NCBI GenBank assembly: GCA_021325375.1
Contig: JAJPHG010000035.1
Location: 62,001-126,000 of the forward strand
Length of the DNA: 64,000 bases
Direction of reading: 5' to 3'
DNA from: Alphaproteobacteria bacterium
Lineage (GTDB): Bacteria > Pseudomonadota > Alphaproteobacteria > Micropepsales > Micropepsaceae
In this document: piece by piece, positions 45,057 through 55,310 of the stretch
Layout of the letters: every line of letters starts with the position of its first letter
Numbering within the stretch: position 1 is the stretch's first letter
The notes under the pieces: generated by a model
The model's input: only the letters and a program-made list of their open reading frames with translations
What the model was told of the DNA's origin: nothing
Databases searched by the model: none
Position numbers and translations under genes: made by a program

Positions 45057-46628
45057 TCACTCCGCCGCCTGGCGCGCATCGTCCTTGGGCCGCCAGCGCA
45101 GGATGGGATTGCGCGCGGCGGCAGTCTCATCCAGGCGGCGGCGCGGGCTGAGCCTGGGCGCGCCTTCGAAGCGCGCGGTCCTCTTGTCCTTGGCCTCCAA
45201 AGCCATCGTGCGCAGCACGTGGATGAAGCGGTCGAGCGACTCCTTCGATTCCGATTCCGTCGGCTCGATCAGCATCGCGCCGTGGACGACGAGCGGGAAA
45301 TACATCGTCATCGGATGGTAGCCCTCGTCGATCATCGCCTTGGCGAAATCGAGCGTGGTGACGCCGGTCCCTTCCAGGAAGCTGTCGTCGAACAACGCCT
45401 CGTGCATGCACGGGCCTTCGCCGAACGGCGCGCTCATCACGTCCTTGAGCGAGGCCAGCACATAATTCGCCGACAGCACCGCGTCCTCGCTCGCCTGGCG
45501 CACGCCGTCGCGGCCATGGCTGAGCATGTAGGCGAGCGCGCGAGTGAACATGCCCATCTGGCCATGGAAGGCGCACATGCGGCCGAACGGCTTGGCGCCG
45601 CCGCTCGCTTCGTCCGCGTGCTCGATCATGCGGAACTCGTTGCCGTCATGCATCAGCAGCGGCAGAGGCGCGTAGGGCGCGAGCCGCTCCGACAGCACGA
45701 CCGGGCCCGCGCCGGGTCCGCCGCCGCCATGCGGCGTCGAGAAGGTCTTGTGCAGGTTGATGTGCATCGCGTCGATGCCGAGATCGCCCGGACGCACGCG
45801 CCCCGCGATGGCGTTGAAGTTCGCGCCGTCGCAGTAGAAGTACGCGCCCGCCCTGTGCACCGCATCCGCCATCTCGATGATGCGCGGCTCGAACAGCCCA
45901 CAGGTGTTCGGATTGGTGAGCATGATGGCGCAGACGTCGGGTCCGAGCTTGGCCTCGAGCGCGTCGGCATCGACATGGCCGCTCTTGGTCGCAGGCACTT
46001 CGTCGACCGTGAAGCCCGCGAAGGCCGCGGTGGCGGGATTGGTGCCGTGCGCGGATTCCGGGACCAGGATGCGCGGCCGCTTCTCGCCGCGCGCTTCGAT
46101 CGCCGCGCGGATCGCGAGCAGCCCGCACAGCTCACCATGCGCGCCCGCCTTGGGCGACATCGCGACCGCCGGCATGCCGGTCAGCGTGGTCAGCCAGCGC
46201 ATCAATTCGGAGATCAGCGCGAACGCGCCCTGCACCGTCTGCTGCGGCTGCAGCGGATGGATGTCGCCGAAGCCCGGCAGCCGCGCCATCTTCTCGTTCA
46301 GGCGCGGGTTGTGCTTCATCGTGCAGGAGCCGAGCGGATAGAGCCCGCTGTCGATCGCGTAATTCATGCGCGACAGGCGCACATAGTGCCGCACCACCTC
46401 AGGCTCGGAGAGGCCGGGAAGCCCGATCGGTCCCTTGCGGCGCCTGCCGCCCAGCCGCGTCTCGCTCATCTGCACCTCGGGCACGTCGACACCGGTCATG
46501 CCGGCGCGGCCGAGCTCGAAGATCAGGCCTTCCTCGTGATCGAGGCCCCGGTCGCCGGAGATGGTGGGAAGCTCGTTGTCTTCCACGGTGCCCGGTGCGG
46601 TGGGCCTGCCCTGCTTGTTCATGGTCAT
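45057..46628 (-). CDS. gcvPB: Glycine dehydrogenase (decarboxylating) subunit 2
   Basis: 523 residues. C-terminal-type half of the split P-protein; with GcvPA it decarboxylates glycine with PLP and passes the aminomethyl group to lipoyl-GcvH. The PLP lysine is in [31 protein letters not shown] and [17 protein letters not shown] are diagnostic. The start ATG overlaps the gcvPA stop (ATGA). Last gene of the gcvT-H-PA-PB operon. The final about 40 residues ([22 protein letters not shown]) are typical of alphaproteobacterial copies. Confidence 0.98.
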   Translation of the reverse strand: MTMNKQGRPTAPGTVEDNELPTISGDRGLDHEEGLIFELGRAGMTGVDVPEVQMSETRLGGRRRKGPIGLPGLSEPEVVRHYVRLSRMNYAIDSGLYPLGSCTMKHNPRLNEKMARLPGFGDIHPLQPQQTVQGAFALISELMRWLTTLTGMPAVAMSPKAGAHGELCGLLAIRAAIEARGEKRPRILVPESAHGTNPATAAFAGFTVDEVPATKSGHVDADALEAKLGPDVCAIMLTNPNTCGLFEPRIIEMADAVHRAGAYFYCDGANFNAIAGRVRPGDLGIDAMHINLHKTFSTPHGGGGPGAGPVVLSERLAPYAPLPLLMHDGNEFRMIEHADEASGGAKPFGRMCAFHGQMGMFTRALAYMLSHGRDGVRQASEDAVLSANYVLASLKDVMSAPFGEGPCMHEALFDDSFLEGTGVTTLDFAKAMIDEGYHPMTMYFPLVVHGAMLIEPTESESKESLDRFIHVLRTMALEAKDKRTARFEGAPRLSPRRRLDETAAARNPILRWRPKDDARQAAE

Positions 46629-47971
46629 GCGAGCACCTCCGCGAGCGCCTTGGCGAAGGCTTCGCAGTCCTCATCGGTGTTGGTTTCGGTGGCGGCGACG
46701 ATCAGAAGATCGCGCGCCGATTTCTCGTGCGGCATCAGGCGCGAGGCGGGAACGCCGCCTATGATGCCCCTCTCCGCCAGCGCGTCGACGACCGACGCGG
46801 CCGGCTTGGAAAGGCGGACCGTGAACTCGTTGAAGAAGCTCTCGGTCACTAGCGACACGCCTCTCACCGCGCCGAGACGTTCGGCGAGCGCCGAAGCGCG
46901 CGCGTGGTTGAACCGCGCCATGCGGGTCAATCCCTCTTCGCCGAGCAGCGAGAGATGGATGGTGAAGGCGAGGCAACAAAGCCCCGAATTGGTGCAGATG
47001 TTGCTCGTCGCCTTGTCGCGGCGGATGTGCTGCTCGCGTGTCGATAGCGTCAGCACGAAGCCGCGGCGGCCGTCGGCGTCCACGGTCTCGCCGGTGAGGC
47101 GGCCGGGCATCTGGCGGATGAACTTCTCGCGTGTCGCAAACAACCCGACATAAGGCCCGCCGAAATTGAGGCCGTTGCCGATCGACTGCCCTTCGGCCGC
47201 GACGATGTCGGCGCCCTGCGCGCCGGGCGACTCCAGAAGACCGAACGACATCGCCTCGGTCACCACCGCGATCAGCAGCGCGCCTTTGGCATGCGCCGCT
47301 GCGGCGACGGTTTCGATGTCGCGGATCAGGCCGAACACGTCCGGGCTCTGCACGACGACGCAGGCCGTCTCGCCGTCGATCATCGCGGCGATGTCTTCCG
47401 CGGAGCCCGGCGTGACGGGCGCGCGCACGACCTTGCCGGACAACGCCGCCACGGTCTCGACCGTCTCGGCATAGTGCGGATGCAGGCCGCCGGAGAGGAT
47501 CGCCTTCGGACGCCGCGTCAGGCGCTGCGCCATCAGCACGGCCTCCGCCGTCGCGGTCGAGCCGTCATAGAGCGAGGCGTTGGCGACCTCCATGCCGGTG
47601 AGCAGCGCCACCTGGGTCTGGAACTCGAAGAGGTATTGCAGCGTGCCCTGCGCGATCTCGGGCTGATAAGGCGTGTAGGAGGTGAGGAACTCGGAGCGCT
47701 GGATCAGATGGTCGACCGCGCTCGGCACGTGATGACGATAGGCGCCAGCGCCGCAGAAGAATGGCACGCTGCCCGCCGACGCGTTGCGAGAGGCCATGCG
47801 CGACATGATGCGCTCGACCTCGATCTCGCCCTTGGTGTCGGGCAGGTCGAACGCGGACAGCGGCACGACCGCCGATTTCGGCACGTCGCGGAACAGCGCG
47901 TCGATATCCCTGGCGCCGATCTTGCCGAGCATGGCGGCGCGGTCGGTGGTTGTTAGTGGGTGATATCGCAT
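46625..47971 (-). CDS. gcvPA: Glycine dehydrogenase (decarboxylating) subunit 1
   Basis: 448 residues. N-terminal half of the split P-protein. Conserved [14 protein letters not shown] start, [46 protein letters not shown], and [13 protein letters not shown]. Forms a heterodimer-of-dimers with GcvPB. It is separated from gcvH by a 161-bp spacer containing a 126-bp palindromic repeat, the only large gap inside the operon. Confidence 0.98.
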   Translation of the reverse strand: MRYHPLTTTDRAAMLGKIGARDIDALFRDVPKSAVVPLSAFDLPDTKGEIEVERIMSRMASRNASAGSVPFFCGAGAYRHHVPSAVDHLIQRSEFLTSYTPYQPEIAQGTLQYLFEFQTQVALLTGMEVANASLYDGSTATAEAVLMAQRLTRRPKAILSGGLHPHYAETVETVAALSGKVVRAPVTPGSAEDIAAMIDGETACVVVQSPDVFGLIRDIETVAAAAHAKGALLIAVVTEAMSFGLLESPGAQGADIVAAEGQSIGNGLNFGGPYVGLFATREKFIRQMPGRLTGETVDADGRRGFVLTLSTREQHIRRDKATSNICTNSGLCCLAFTIHLSLLGEEGLTRMARFNHARASALAERLGAVRGVSLVTESFFNEFTVRLSKPAASVVDALAERGIIGGVPASRLMPHEKSARDLLIVAATETNTDEDCEAFAKALAEVLA

Positions 47972-47997
47972 ATCTCTTCTCTTCCATCCATCCCCAG

Positions 47998-48123
47998 TGT
48001 CATGGCCCGCGACTGCGGGCCACCCAGGTGAAATCTGCGACTACCGTCCCAGGAAGGGTTGCGAGCGAAATCTGCAACATCACGCGACGCTACCTGGGTG
48101 GCCCGCAGTCGCGGACCATGACA
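47998..48123. repeat. Family B palindromic repeat, copy 4, inside the gcv operon
   Basis: The arms 47998-48029 (TGTCATGGCCCGCGACTGCG...) and 48092-48123 are 32-bp inverted repeats with one mismatch (G to A in GCGGACCATG). The outer ends match the copy at 30030-30209 closely, but the centre differs. On the mRNA it would form a very stable stem between gcvH and gcvPA. Confidence 0.92.
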
Positions 48124-48132
48124 GTCGGGTCA

Positions 48133-48507
48133 TCAAAGCCCCTTCACGAACTCGTCGTATTGCTCGCGCGTCATCAGCTTGGCGACTTCGCCCGCGTCGG
48201 AGAGCTTGACCTTGAAGAACCAGCCGTCGCCTTCGGGATCGGCGTTGACCTTCGCGGGATCGTCGGAGAGCGCGGCATTGGACGCGGTCACCTCGCCGCT
48301 CACCGGCGCGTAGACCTCGCTCGCGGCCTTGACGCTTTCGACCACCGCCGCCTCGCCGCCGGCGCCGACCTTGCGGCCGTTTTCGGGAAGCTCGACGAAG
48401 ACGACGTCGCCGAGCTGCTCGGCGGCGTATTTCGTGATGCCGATGGTCGCTTCGGAGCCCTCGACGCGCACCCACTCATGTTCCTTCGTGTACCGGACTT
48501 CGCTCAT
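48133..48507 (-). CDS. gcvH: Glycine cleavage system H protein
   Basis: 124 residues. Lipoyl carrier that shuttles the aminomethyl and dihydrolipoyl groups between P, T and L proteins. The lipoyl lysine is in [18 protein letters not shown]. The start [17 protein letters not shown] is standard, with GGGGAGC as ribosome site. It follows gcvT by 15 bases. Confidence 0.98.
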   Translation of the reverse strand: MSEVRYTKEHEWVRVEGSEATIGITKYAAEQLGDVVFVELPENGRKVGAGGEAAVVESVKAASEVYAPVSGEVTASNAALSDDPAKVNADPEGDGWFFKVKLSDAGEVAKLMTREQYDEFVKGL

Positions 48508-48522
48508 GCTGCTCCCCTGTTC

Positions 48523-49635
48523 CTAAGATGCGCGCCGATAGCGATGCGCGACGAACGGCATCGGTGCCACGCGCGCCGGCATCGGCTTGCCGCGCACGAT
48601 AAGATCGATCTCGGTCCCGTCGGCCGCGAACGCGCTCTCGACATAGCCCATCGCCACCGGCCCATTCAGGCTCGGCCCGAAGCCGCCCGAGGTGATCTCG
48701 CCGATCACGCGGCCGGACTTGTCGGCGATCGGCGTGTGCTCGCGCGCGGGCGCCTTGCCAAGCGGCAGGATGCCGACGCGCTTCTTGGCCGGCGCGGCAT
48801 CGAGAAACTTGCCCGCGCCCGGAAAATCGCGATCGGTGCGGCGGCGCTTGGCGACGGACCACATCAGGTTCGCCTCGGCGGGGTTCACGCTCTCGTCGAT
48901 GTCGTGGCCGTAGAGGCAGAGCCCCGCCTCCAGGCGCAGCGAGTCGCGCGCGCCCAGTCCGATCGGCAGCACCTCGCTCTCAGCCAGCAGCGCGCGCGCC
49001 ACGCGCTCACCGTCCTTGCCCTCGAGCGAGATCTCGAACCCGTCCTCGCCGGTATAGCCCGAGCGGCTGACGATGGCAGGCGCGCCCGCGATGTCCGCGC
49101 GCACGACCTTCATGAAGGTGAGCTTGTCGATGCCGGGTGAAAGCCGCTCCAGCACCGCGCCGGCCATCGGGCCTTGCAGCGCGAGCAGCGCGCGGTCGAA
49201 CCGCGTCGTCACCTTGGCGGCGCCGTCGAGCCTCTGCGCGATATAGGCGTAGTCGCCGTCCTTCGTCCCCGCATTGACGACGATGTACATGTCCGCCTCG
49301 CCCTCGAGCTTGGAGAACATGAAATCGTCCTTGATCGTGCCTTCATCGTTCAGCAGCAATCCGTAGCGCTGCATGCCGGGCTTGAGGCCCACGACGTCGG
49401 CGGGCGTCACGCGCTCGAGCGCCTTCGCGGGATCGGCACCCTTGAGGAACGCCTGGCCCATATGCGAGACGTCGAACAGCCCCGCCTTCTCGCGCGCGTG
49501 CAGATGCTCTTTGAGGATTCCGGCCGGATACTGCACCGGCATGTCGTAGCCCGCGAACGGCACCATCTTGGCGCCGAGCTCCACATGCAGCGCGTGGAGC
49601 GGGGTCTTCAAAAGCGTTTCGGTCGTATCAGCCAT
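48523..49635 (-). CDS. gcvT: Glycine cleavage system T protein (aminomethyltransferase)
   Basis: 370 residues. Transfers the methylene group from aminomethyl-lipoyl GcvH to tetrahydrofolate, releasing ammonia. Conserved regions: VPFAGYDMPVQYPAGILKEHLHARE, GLFDVSHMGQ, LLNDEGTIKDDFMF, SGYTGEDGFEISL (with folate-contacting residues) and GLGARDSLRLEAGLCLYGHD. First gene of the gcv operon, about 65 bases downstream of the tandem glycine riboswitch. Confidence 0.98.
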   Translation of the reverse strand: MADTTETLLKTPLHALHVELGAKMVPFAGYDMPVQYPAGILKEHLHAREKAGLFDVSHMGQAFLKGADPAKALERVTPADVVGLKPGMQRYGLLLNDEGTIKDDFMFSKLEGEADMYIVVNAGTKDGDYAYIAQRLDGAAKVTTRFDRALLALQGPMAGAVLERLSPGIDKLTFMKVVRADIAGAPAIVSRSGYTGEDGFEISLEGKDGERVARALLAESEVLPIGLGARDSLRLEAGLCLYGHDIDESVNPAEANLMWSVAKRRRTDRDFPGAGKFLDAAPAKKRVGILPLGKAPAREHTPIADKSGRVIGEITSGGFGPSLNGPVAMGYVESAFAADGTEIDLIVRGKPMPARVAPMPFVAHRYRRAS

Positions 49636-49701
49636 GACGGTCCAGACAAGAGTTGCGACGGCGCGAACCGCCGACTTCGCGGAACTCGCGCCCCTCTGTC
49701 A

Positions 49702-49864
49702 TGGGACCTGAGAGATTTCCCCCGATTTCTCGGGATTACCCCTTCGGTGGAGGACGCCTGAGAGCGGCCTCGCTTTCCAGAAGTTCATCCCCTTCGCGGT
49801 CCTTTTGCCTGAGAGTTTCCGGGGCGGTTGCTCCTTCGGCGCTTGTTTCCAAGTCTCTCCCGCG
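49702..49864 (-). ncRNA. Tandem glycine riboswitch upstream of gcvT
   Basis: Read on the minus strand, two consecutive glycine aptamers are seen. The first runs from CGGGAGAGACTTGG through CGCCGAAGGAGCAACCGCC to AAACTCTCAGGCAAAAGGACCGC; the second from TCTGGAAAGCGAGGCCGCTCTCAGG through CACCGAAGGGGTAATCCCG to AAATCTCTCAGGTCCC. The repeated CCGAAGG-GxAA and CTCTCAGG boxes are the family signature. Binding glycine usually turns on glycine cleavage genes, and here the whole gcvT-H-PA-PB operon follows. Confidence 0.95.
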
Positions 49865-49989
49865 AGGGATCGATTGTATGGCCGGGCTTGAAGCGCCTCT
49901 CGGCGGTCAAACCCGTCGGCGCGCATCATAGGGGGGCGGTTTGGCGAGTCAATTCACTGTAAGATCGCTGGGAATATCAGGGGAAATCG

Positions 49990-50463
49990 ATGTTTCCGAT
50001 CGACATCAGCGGCTCGATTCGCCTGCGCGACCTCGGCAATCCGGCGTCCTTTGTCACGCGCGTCAGTGAACGCCTGGTGGACATGCTGGACGAGGCAGGT
50101 GTGACCGAGGTCTGGCCCGGAGAGGACACAGTGCGCTTCAAGACCGCATCCTTCTGGACCGGTGGCCGCGGAGGCATCCTTGCATACTTCGACGCAGGCA
50201 CATTGCGGATCGAGACGGAAGATACCTCATTGCGCATCCGCTATCGGCTAAGCACCGTCAGAATGTTATTTGTGATTACCGCCCTATCGATTGTGTTTTT
50301 TGGCTTCTTAGCCTTAAGCGATGCCGGCCGCGGCAGCGATTGGCGCGACGCTGTCATGACAGCTGGTTTTGGCTGGCTGTGGGTGTTCGGCTTGAACTAC
50401 GTTTTCGGCATGATCCGCTTTCCGCTCCGGCTGGAGCGGGAACTCCAGGACGTCGCGAAATAG
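49990..50463 (+). CDS. Hypothetical membrane protein with two C-terminal helices
   Basis: 157 residues, not recognised. A soluble N-terminal part (about 1-90) with a beta-rich WPGEDTVRFKTASFW...DAGTLRIETEDTSLRIRYRL pattern is followed by two transmembrane helices (about 92-110 and 124-142). AT content is higher than in the neighbours. It is convergent with argS, whose stop is 2 bases away. Its promoter would share the 125-bp gap with the glycine riboswitch promoter on the other strand. Confidence 0.7.
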   Translation: MFPIDISGSIRLRDLGNPASFVTRVSERLVDMLDEAGVTEVWPGEDTVRFKTASFWTGGRGGILAYFDAGTLRIETEDTSLRIRYRLSTVRMLFVITALSIVFFGFLALSDAGRGSDWRDAVMTAGFGWLWVFGLNYVFGMIRFPLRLERELQDVAK

Positions 50464-50465
50464 CG

Positions 50466-52211
50466 CTACATCCGCTCCGGCACTTCGATGCCGAGGATGT
50501 CCAGCACCCTGACCATCGTCGCCAGCGTCACGTCGCACAGGCCGAGCCGCGCGGCGCGCAGATCCGCGTCGTCCTCGGACAGGATGTGGTGCTCGGAATA
50601 GAAGCGGCTGAATTTCTGCGCCAGCTCGAAGGCGTATTCGCACAGCACGTTGGGCGCGCGGTTGTCTTCCGCCGCCGCCATCTTCTCGGGCAGCGAAAGA
50701 AGCTGCAGCACCAGGGCGCGCTCCTCGGGCGAGCGGATGACGGGCGCGGACGACGCATGCCCCTCTTCCTTCGCGCGCCGCAGGATCGATTGGATGCGCA
50801 CCGCGGCGTATTGCAGATAGGGCCCGGTCTTGCCCTCGAATCTCGAGAACCGCTCGATGTCGAAGACGTAATCGGTGAGGCGGTAGTTCGACAGGTCGGC
50901 GAATTTGAGCGTAGCGATCCCGACCTTCCTGGCGATGTCGGCGCGCTCCTGCGCCGGATAGTCGGCGCCGATGCCGGCTTCGCTCAAGCGCTTGTCGGCT
51001 TCCGCCGTCACCATGGCGATGAGGTCGAACAGCTTCATCACCCCGCCGGCGCGCGTCTTGAACGGCTTGCCGTCGGTGCCGTTCATCGTGCCGAAGCCGG
51101 AATGCTCGAGCGTAGCCTTGCCCGCGATGCCGGCCTTGCGCGCGGCGCGGAACACCTGCTCGAAATGCAGATGCTGGCGCTGGTCGACGACGTAGAGGAT
51201 GAGGTCGGGATCCTGCTCCTTCACCCGGTCGACGATGGTGGCGAGGTCCGTCGTGCCATAGAGCACCGCGCCGTCCTTCTTGACGAGGATCAGCGGCGGC
51301 ATCTCCTTCTTGTCGCCCTCTTCCGCGACGGGGACGATGAGCGCGCCTTCGCTCTCCTGCGCGATGTGCCGGGCTTTCAGGTCCTCGACCATCGGGCCGA
51401 CCAGCGGATCGACGCTCGCCTCGCCTTTCCACAGATCGAAATGGACGCCGAGGCTGTCATATTCGCGGTCGAGGCCGACCTTCGACACGTCGAAGAAATG
51501 CTCCCACAGCGCGCGGTAGCCGGGACGTCCGGCCTGGAGCTCCGCGGTGGCGCGCCTGGCCTCTTCCAGCCGCTCCGGATCGGCCTTGCAGGCGGCCGAG
51601 GCCGCGGGATAGATCTCCTCCAGATCGTCCATCGTCACCGGCGATTGCTCCGGGTACGGACCTTTGAAGCTCGCGTCGAAATAGACCGGCGCGATGCCGC
51701 GATGCTCGATCTCGCTGATGAGCTGGCCCATCTGCAGGCCCCAATCGCCGAGATGGACGTCGCTCGTCACCGTCCACCCGTTTGCGCGGAACAGCCGCTG
51801 CAGGCTGTCGCCCAGGATCGCCGAGCGCAGATGGCCGACATGCATGGGCTTTGCGATATTGGCGCCGCCGAAATCGATGACCACGGCCTTGCCGTTGGGC
51901 TCGGCCTTCGGCAACCCGCCGCGCGCACGCTCGGCCAGCGCCGCGTCGGTCAGATCGAGATTGATGAAGCCCGGGCCCGCGATCTCGACCTTGGCGAAGA
52001 TCGGCTCGGCCCTGAGGCGGTCCACGATCTTCTGTGCCAGCGCGCGCGGATTGGCCTTGGCGATCTTCGCGGCGGCGAGCGCGCCGTTGCACTGGAACTG
52101 CGCCAGGTCGGGCCGGTCCGAGGCCTGCACCTGGCCCAGCGCTTCCGGCAACCCCTCGGCCGCGAACGCCCGCCTCGCGAGCGCGCTCAGTTCCGCCGCC
52201 AGTCCCGTCAT
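50466..52211 (-). CDS. argS: Arginyl-tRNA synthetase
   Basis: 581 residues. Class I synthetase; HIGH motif as HVGH in AKPMHVGHLRSAILGD, and the KMSKS-position loop as DGKPFKTRAGG, as is common in ArgRS. The N-terminal Arg_tRNA_synt_N domain (about 1-85) and C-terminal anticodon-binding DALR domain (about 460-581) are present, including LCEYAFELAQKFSRFYSEHHIL. ATG 52211 overlaps the stop of the upstream lipoprotein gene (ATGA); the frame is open upstream but unconserved. Confidence 0.97.
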   Translation of the reverse strand: MTGLAAELSALARRAFAAEGLPEALGQVQASDRPDLAQFQCNGALAAAKIAKANPRALAQKIVDRLRAEPIFAKVEIAGPGFINLDLTDAALAERARGGLPKAEPNGKAVVIDFGGANIAKPMHVGHLRSAILGDSLQRLFRANGWTVTSDVHLGDWGLQMGQLISEIEHRGIAPVYFDASFKGPYPEQSPVTMDDLEEIYPAASAACKADPERLEEARRATAELQAGRPGYRALWEHFFDVSKVGLDREYDSLGVHFDLWKGEASVDPLVGPMVEDLKARHIAQESEGALIVPVAEEGDKKEMPPLILVKKDGAVLYGTTDLATIVDRVKEQDPDLILYVVDQRQHLHFEQVFRAARKAGIAGKATLEHSGFGTMNGTDGKPFKTRAGGVMKLFDLIAMVTAEADKRLSEAGIGADYPAQERADIARKVGIATLKFADLSNYRLTDYVFDIERFSRFEGKTGPYLQYAAVRIQSILRRAKEEGHASSAPVIRSPEERALVLQLLSLPEKMAAAEDNRAPNVLCEYAFELAQKFSRFYSEHHILSEDDADLRAARLGLCDVTLATMVRVLDILGIEVPERM

Positions 52212-52789
52212 TGCGCGTAGCGGTTCATCTTGGTGTTGTAGTCGAGCTGCTCCTTGGTGAGCTGGAACCCGGCCACGATCGCGTATTCGCCGACCTTGGC
52301 GTTGCGCGCGATGTTGATGACGGTCGAGTCGATCTTGTCCTCCAAGCTCGCGGTGACCTGGCCCGGCTCGAAGGTGATGCGCGCGACGAAGAGCTTCTTG
52401 GTGAGGATCTTGTCGCCGTGGCGGGTGACCGAGAGGAAGTAGGGCACGTTGTAGGTGCCGCCCTCGCCGCCGGCCGAGCGCTTGGCTTTGAACACGACGC
52501 GGATTTCCGAATTCGTGGTGATCCTCTTCTTGTCGAAATCGCACTTCGTCTTCACGTCGGTGATCGCCACGGTATAGAGCTCGCCCGACGGATCCTGCGG
52601 CGCGTTCTGGCGGAATACCGTCAAGGTTGAAACGGGCGCGAGCGCGAAGGCGCTGGGGCACAGCCCCTTGTCCTTGTCGGTGGTGCAGCCCGAAAGGCTC
52701 AGACCCGCGAGCCCGGCCAGGGCGGCGCAGCGAAAAAACGTCGCGCCCCGCGCGAGCAATCCGCGCCCAGCAATCACCGGATCCGCCAT
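52208..52789 (-). CDS. Putative lipoprotein of unknown function
   Basis: 193 residues. After a short Arg-containing N-terminus comes a lipoprotein signal (FRCAALAGLAGLSLSGC, lipobox LSGC), then a domain of about 150 residues with KTKCDFDKKRITTNSEIRVVFKAKR and VPYFLSVTRHGDKILTKKLFVARITF. No family is recognised with certainty; the fold looks beta-rich. AAGG 8 bases upstream supports ATG 52789; ATG 52816 is an alternative. It sits before argS with a 4-bp overlap, as seen in several alphaproteobacteria, and is divergent from ispH. Confidence 0.8.
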   Translation of the reverse strand: MADPVIAGRGLLARGATFFRCAALAGLAGLSLSGCTTDKDKGLCPSAFALAPVSTLTVFRQNAPQDPSGELYTVAITDVKTKCDFDKKRITTNSEIRVVFKAKRSAGGEGGTYNVPYFLSVTRHGDKILTKKLFVARITFEPGQVTASLEDKIDSTVINIARNAKVGEYAIVAGFQLTKEQLDYNTKMNRYAQ

Positions 52790-52874
52790 TCTTTTGCCTT
52801 TCGCTTGACTTTTCATGAGACGCGGCCGACTGGTCCGACCGGCGCGTCCCGGACTGTATCCAGACAGGCTCCTA

Positions 52875-53843
52875 ATGGAAAGCATCGCAGAGGGAAAGCC
52901 TTTATCGCGGCGACTTACATTGCTGTTAGCCAGCCCGCGCGGCTTCTGCGCCGGGGTGGAGCGGGCGATTCGCATCGTCGAGCTCTCGCTCGCCAAATAC
53001 GGCGCGCCCGTCTATGTGCGCCATGAGATCGTGCACAACCGTTTCGTCGTCGAGCGGCTGGAGCGGCTGGGCGCGGTCTTCGTCGACACGCTGGACGCGG
53101 TGCCCGAGGATGCGTGCGTGATCTTCTCGGCGCATGGCGTGCCGAAATCGGTGCCGGCCGAGGCCAAGCGCCGCAAGCTGTTCTATCTCAATGCCACCTG
53201 CCCGCTCGTCTCCAAGGTGCATGTCGAGGCCGAGCGTCATCACGGCACCGGACGCCATGTCGTGCTCATCGGCCATGAAGGACATCCCGAGGTCGAAGGC
53301 ACGCTGGGCCAGTTGCCGCAGGGCGCCATCACACTGATCCAGACGGCCGCCGACGCCGAATGCTTCACGCCCGCCGATCCGGCGAACCTCGCCTTCATCA
53401 CCCAGACCACGCTCTCGGTCGACGACACGGAAGAGATCGTCGCGGTGCTGCGCCGGCGCTTTCCTTCGATCGCGGGCCCGCATCGCGAGGACATCTGCTA
53501 CGCCACCACCAACCGCCAGGACGCGATGAAGCGCATCGCGCCGCGCTCGGACCTCGTGCTCGTCATCGGCGCGCCGAACTCGTCCAATTCGGTCCGGCTG
53601 GTCGAGGTCGCGCTGAAGGCCGGCGCGCGCGACGCCGCGCTCATCCAGCGCGCCTGCGACATCGACTGGAAGCGGCTCGAGGGTGTTACGACGCTCGGCC
53701 TGTCGGCGGGCGCATCCGCGCCGGAGCTGCTCGTCGACGAGGTGATCGCGGCATTGCGCGAGCGTTTCGAATTGACCGTCGAGGAGACGACGGCGGCACG
53801 CGAGGACATAGCCTTCAACCTGCCCCGCGCGCTCGCGTCCTAG
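52875..53843 (+). CDS. ispH: 4-hydroxy-3-methylbut-2-enyl diphosphate reductase
   Basis: 322 residues. Last step of the non-mevalonate isoprenoid pathway, giving IPP and DMAPP. The three Fe-S cysteines are visible: [36 protein letters not shown]. Active-site motifs [10 protein letters not shown] and [15 protein letters not shown] and [11 protein letters not shown] are complete. ATG 52875 starts just before the fold with AGG upstream; ATG 52815 is also in frame. First of ispH-thrB-rnhA, three bases before thrB. Confidence 0.97.
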   Translation: MESIAEGKPLSRRLTLLLASPRGFCAGVERAIRIVELSLAKYGAPVYVRHEIVHNRFVVERLERLGAVFVDTLDAVPEDACVIFSAHGVPKSVPAEAKRRKLFYLNATCPLVSKVHVEAERHHGTGRHVVLIGHEGHPEVEGTLGQLPQGAITLIQTAADAECFTPADPANLAFITQTTLSVDDTEEIVAVLRRRFPSIAGPHREDICYATTNRQDAMKRIAPRSDLVLVIGAPNSSNSVRLVEVALKAGARDAALIQRACDIDWKRLEGVTTLGLSAGASAPELLVDEVIAALRERFELTVEETTAAREDIAFNLPRALAS

Positions 53844-53845
53844 CC

Positions 53846-54796
53846 ATGGCGGTCTATACCGACGTCTCCTTCGAGGATCTGGAGCAGTTCCTGCAGGCCT
53901 ACGACGTCGGCCAGCCTTCGAGCTTCAAAGGCATCGCCGAGGGCGTCGAGAACTCGAACTTCCTCCTGCGCAGCGGGCGCGGGGCCTTCATCCTCACCCT
54001 CTACGAGAAGCGCGTGCGCGCGGAGGATCTGCCGTTCTTCTTAGGCCTGATGGAGCATCTATCGTCGCGCGGCATCGCTTGTCCGTTGCCGGTGCGGCGC
54101 GAGGACGGCGCGCTGTTCGGCACGCTCAACGGACGTCCCGCGGCGCTGCTGACGTTCCTCGACGGCGTCTCGCTGCGCAATCCGGAAACCACCCATTGCG
54201 CGGCCGCCGGCAGCGCGCTGGCGGCGTTGCACGAGGCAGGCAGAGGTTTCGCGCTCACGCGCCCCAACGCGCTCGGTGCCGAAGCGTGGCGCGATCTCGC
54301 CTCCAAGGTCGAAGGCCACGCCGACGGGGTCGAGAAAGGCCTGCGCGCGCTGATCGAAGGAGCGCTCGAGATCGACTGGCCCGCCGGGCTTCCGTCCGGC
54401 ATCATCCATGCCGATCTGTTTCCCGACAACGTGCTCCTGATGGGCGACAAGGTGTCGGGCGTGATCGATTTCTATTTCGCCTGCAACGACGCGTTCGCCT
54501 ACGACCTCGCGGTGATGCTCAACGCCTGGTGCTTCGGCGCGGACGGCGCCTTCGACAAGGCCAGGGCAAAAGCGCTGTTCGGCGCCTATCGCAAGCACCG
54601 CGCGCTCAGCGCGGAAGAGATCGCGGCGATGCCGGTGCTGGCGCGCGGGGCTGCGCTGCGCTTCCTGCTGACCCGGCTCTACGACCTGCTGCACCACGAC
54701 CCCTCCGCGCTGGTGCGACCGAAAGATCCGCGCGACTTCGCGCGCCGTCTGCGCTTTCATCTGAGCGTGGCGAATCCCTCGGAGTATGGCTTGTGA
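53846..54796 (+). CDS. thrB: Homoserine kinase (aminoglycoside-phosphotransferase fold type)
   Basis: 316 residues. Kinase-fold ThrB2-like enzyme phosphorylating homoserine on the way to threonine. [22 protein letters not shown] and [13 protein letters not shown] start; the catalytic loop is [14 protein letters not shown] (HxDxxxxN), and the metal site [18 protein letters not shown] partner thrC lies 7 kb away in this window. The stop overlaps the rnhA GTG start. Confidence 0.96.
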   Translation: MAVYTDVSFEDLEQFLQAYDVGQPSSFKGIAEGVENSNFLLRSGRGAFILTLYEKRVRAEDLPFFLGLMEHLSSRGIACPLPVRREDGALFGTLNGRPAALLTFLDGVSLRNPETTHCAAAGSALAALHEAGRGFALTRPNALGAEAWRDLASKVEGHADGVEKGLRALIEGALEIDWPAGLPSGIIHADLFPDNVLLMGDKVSGVIDFYFACNDAFAYDLAVMLNAWCFGADGAFDKARAKALFGAYRKHRALSAEEIAAMPVLARGAALRFLLTRLYDLLHHDPSALVRPKDPRDFARRLRFHLSVANPSEYGL

Positions 54797-55212
54797 TCGA
54801 CGTCTTCACCGACGGCGCCTGTTCCGGCAATCCCGGACCCGGCGGCTGGGGCGCGATCCTGCGCTCGGGCGCGCATGAGAAGGAGATCTCGGGCGGCGAG
54901 CCTCTCACCACCAACAACCGCATGGAGATGACGGCCGCGATCCGCGCGCTGCAGTCGATCAAGAAGCCGGCCAAGGTCACGATCCACACCGACTCCCGCT
55001 ACCTGATGGACGGCGCGACGCAGTGGATGAAGAAGTGGAAGATGAACGGCTGGAAGACCGCCGACAAGAAGCCGGTCAAGAACGACGACCTCTGGCGCGC
55101 GCTGGAGGAGGCGTCCGCGCCGCACGAGGTGAGCTGGCGCTGGGTGAAGGGTCACTCCGACCATGTGGAGAACGAACGCGCGGACGCGCTGGCGCGGGGA
55201 GCCATTCCCTGA
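54793..55212 (+). CDS. rnhA: Ribonuclease HI
   Basis: 139 residues from GTG 54793, overlapping the thrB TGA (GTGA). Degrades the RNA of RNA-DNA hybrids. All four catalytic acids are seen: [14 protein letters not shown] (Asp), [13 protein letters not shown] (Glu), [11 protein letters not shown] (Asp) and [13 protein letters not shown] (Asp, His). Third gene of the conserved ispH-thrB-rnhA group. A family B repeat begins immediately after its stop. Confidence 0.97.
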   Translation: MIDVFTDGACSGNPGPGGWGAILRSGAHEKEISGGEPLTTNNRMEMTAAIRALQSIKKPAKVTIHTDSRYLMDGATQWMKKWKMNGWKTADKKPVKNDDLWRALEEASAPHEVSWRWVKGHSDHVENERADALARGAIP

Positions 55213-55310
55213 TCCGTCATGGCCGCCCTTGAGGCGGCCATCCAGCAAGCGAGCGTCAGAGCGAGCGCATGTGACTCTGGATGGCCGGGTCAAGCCCGGC
55301 CATGACGAAT
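55213..55310. repeat. Family B palindromic repeat, copy 5
   Basis: The left arm TCCGTCATGGCCGCC...GGCCATCCAG (55213-55245) is inverted with CTGGATGGCCGGGTCAAGCCCGGCCATGACGAAT (55277-55310), each arm also a small hairpin. The last codons of the GFA gene (stop 55290) lie inside the right arm. Confidence 0.88.
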
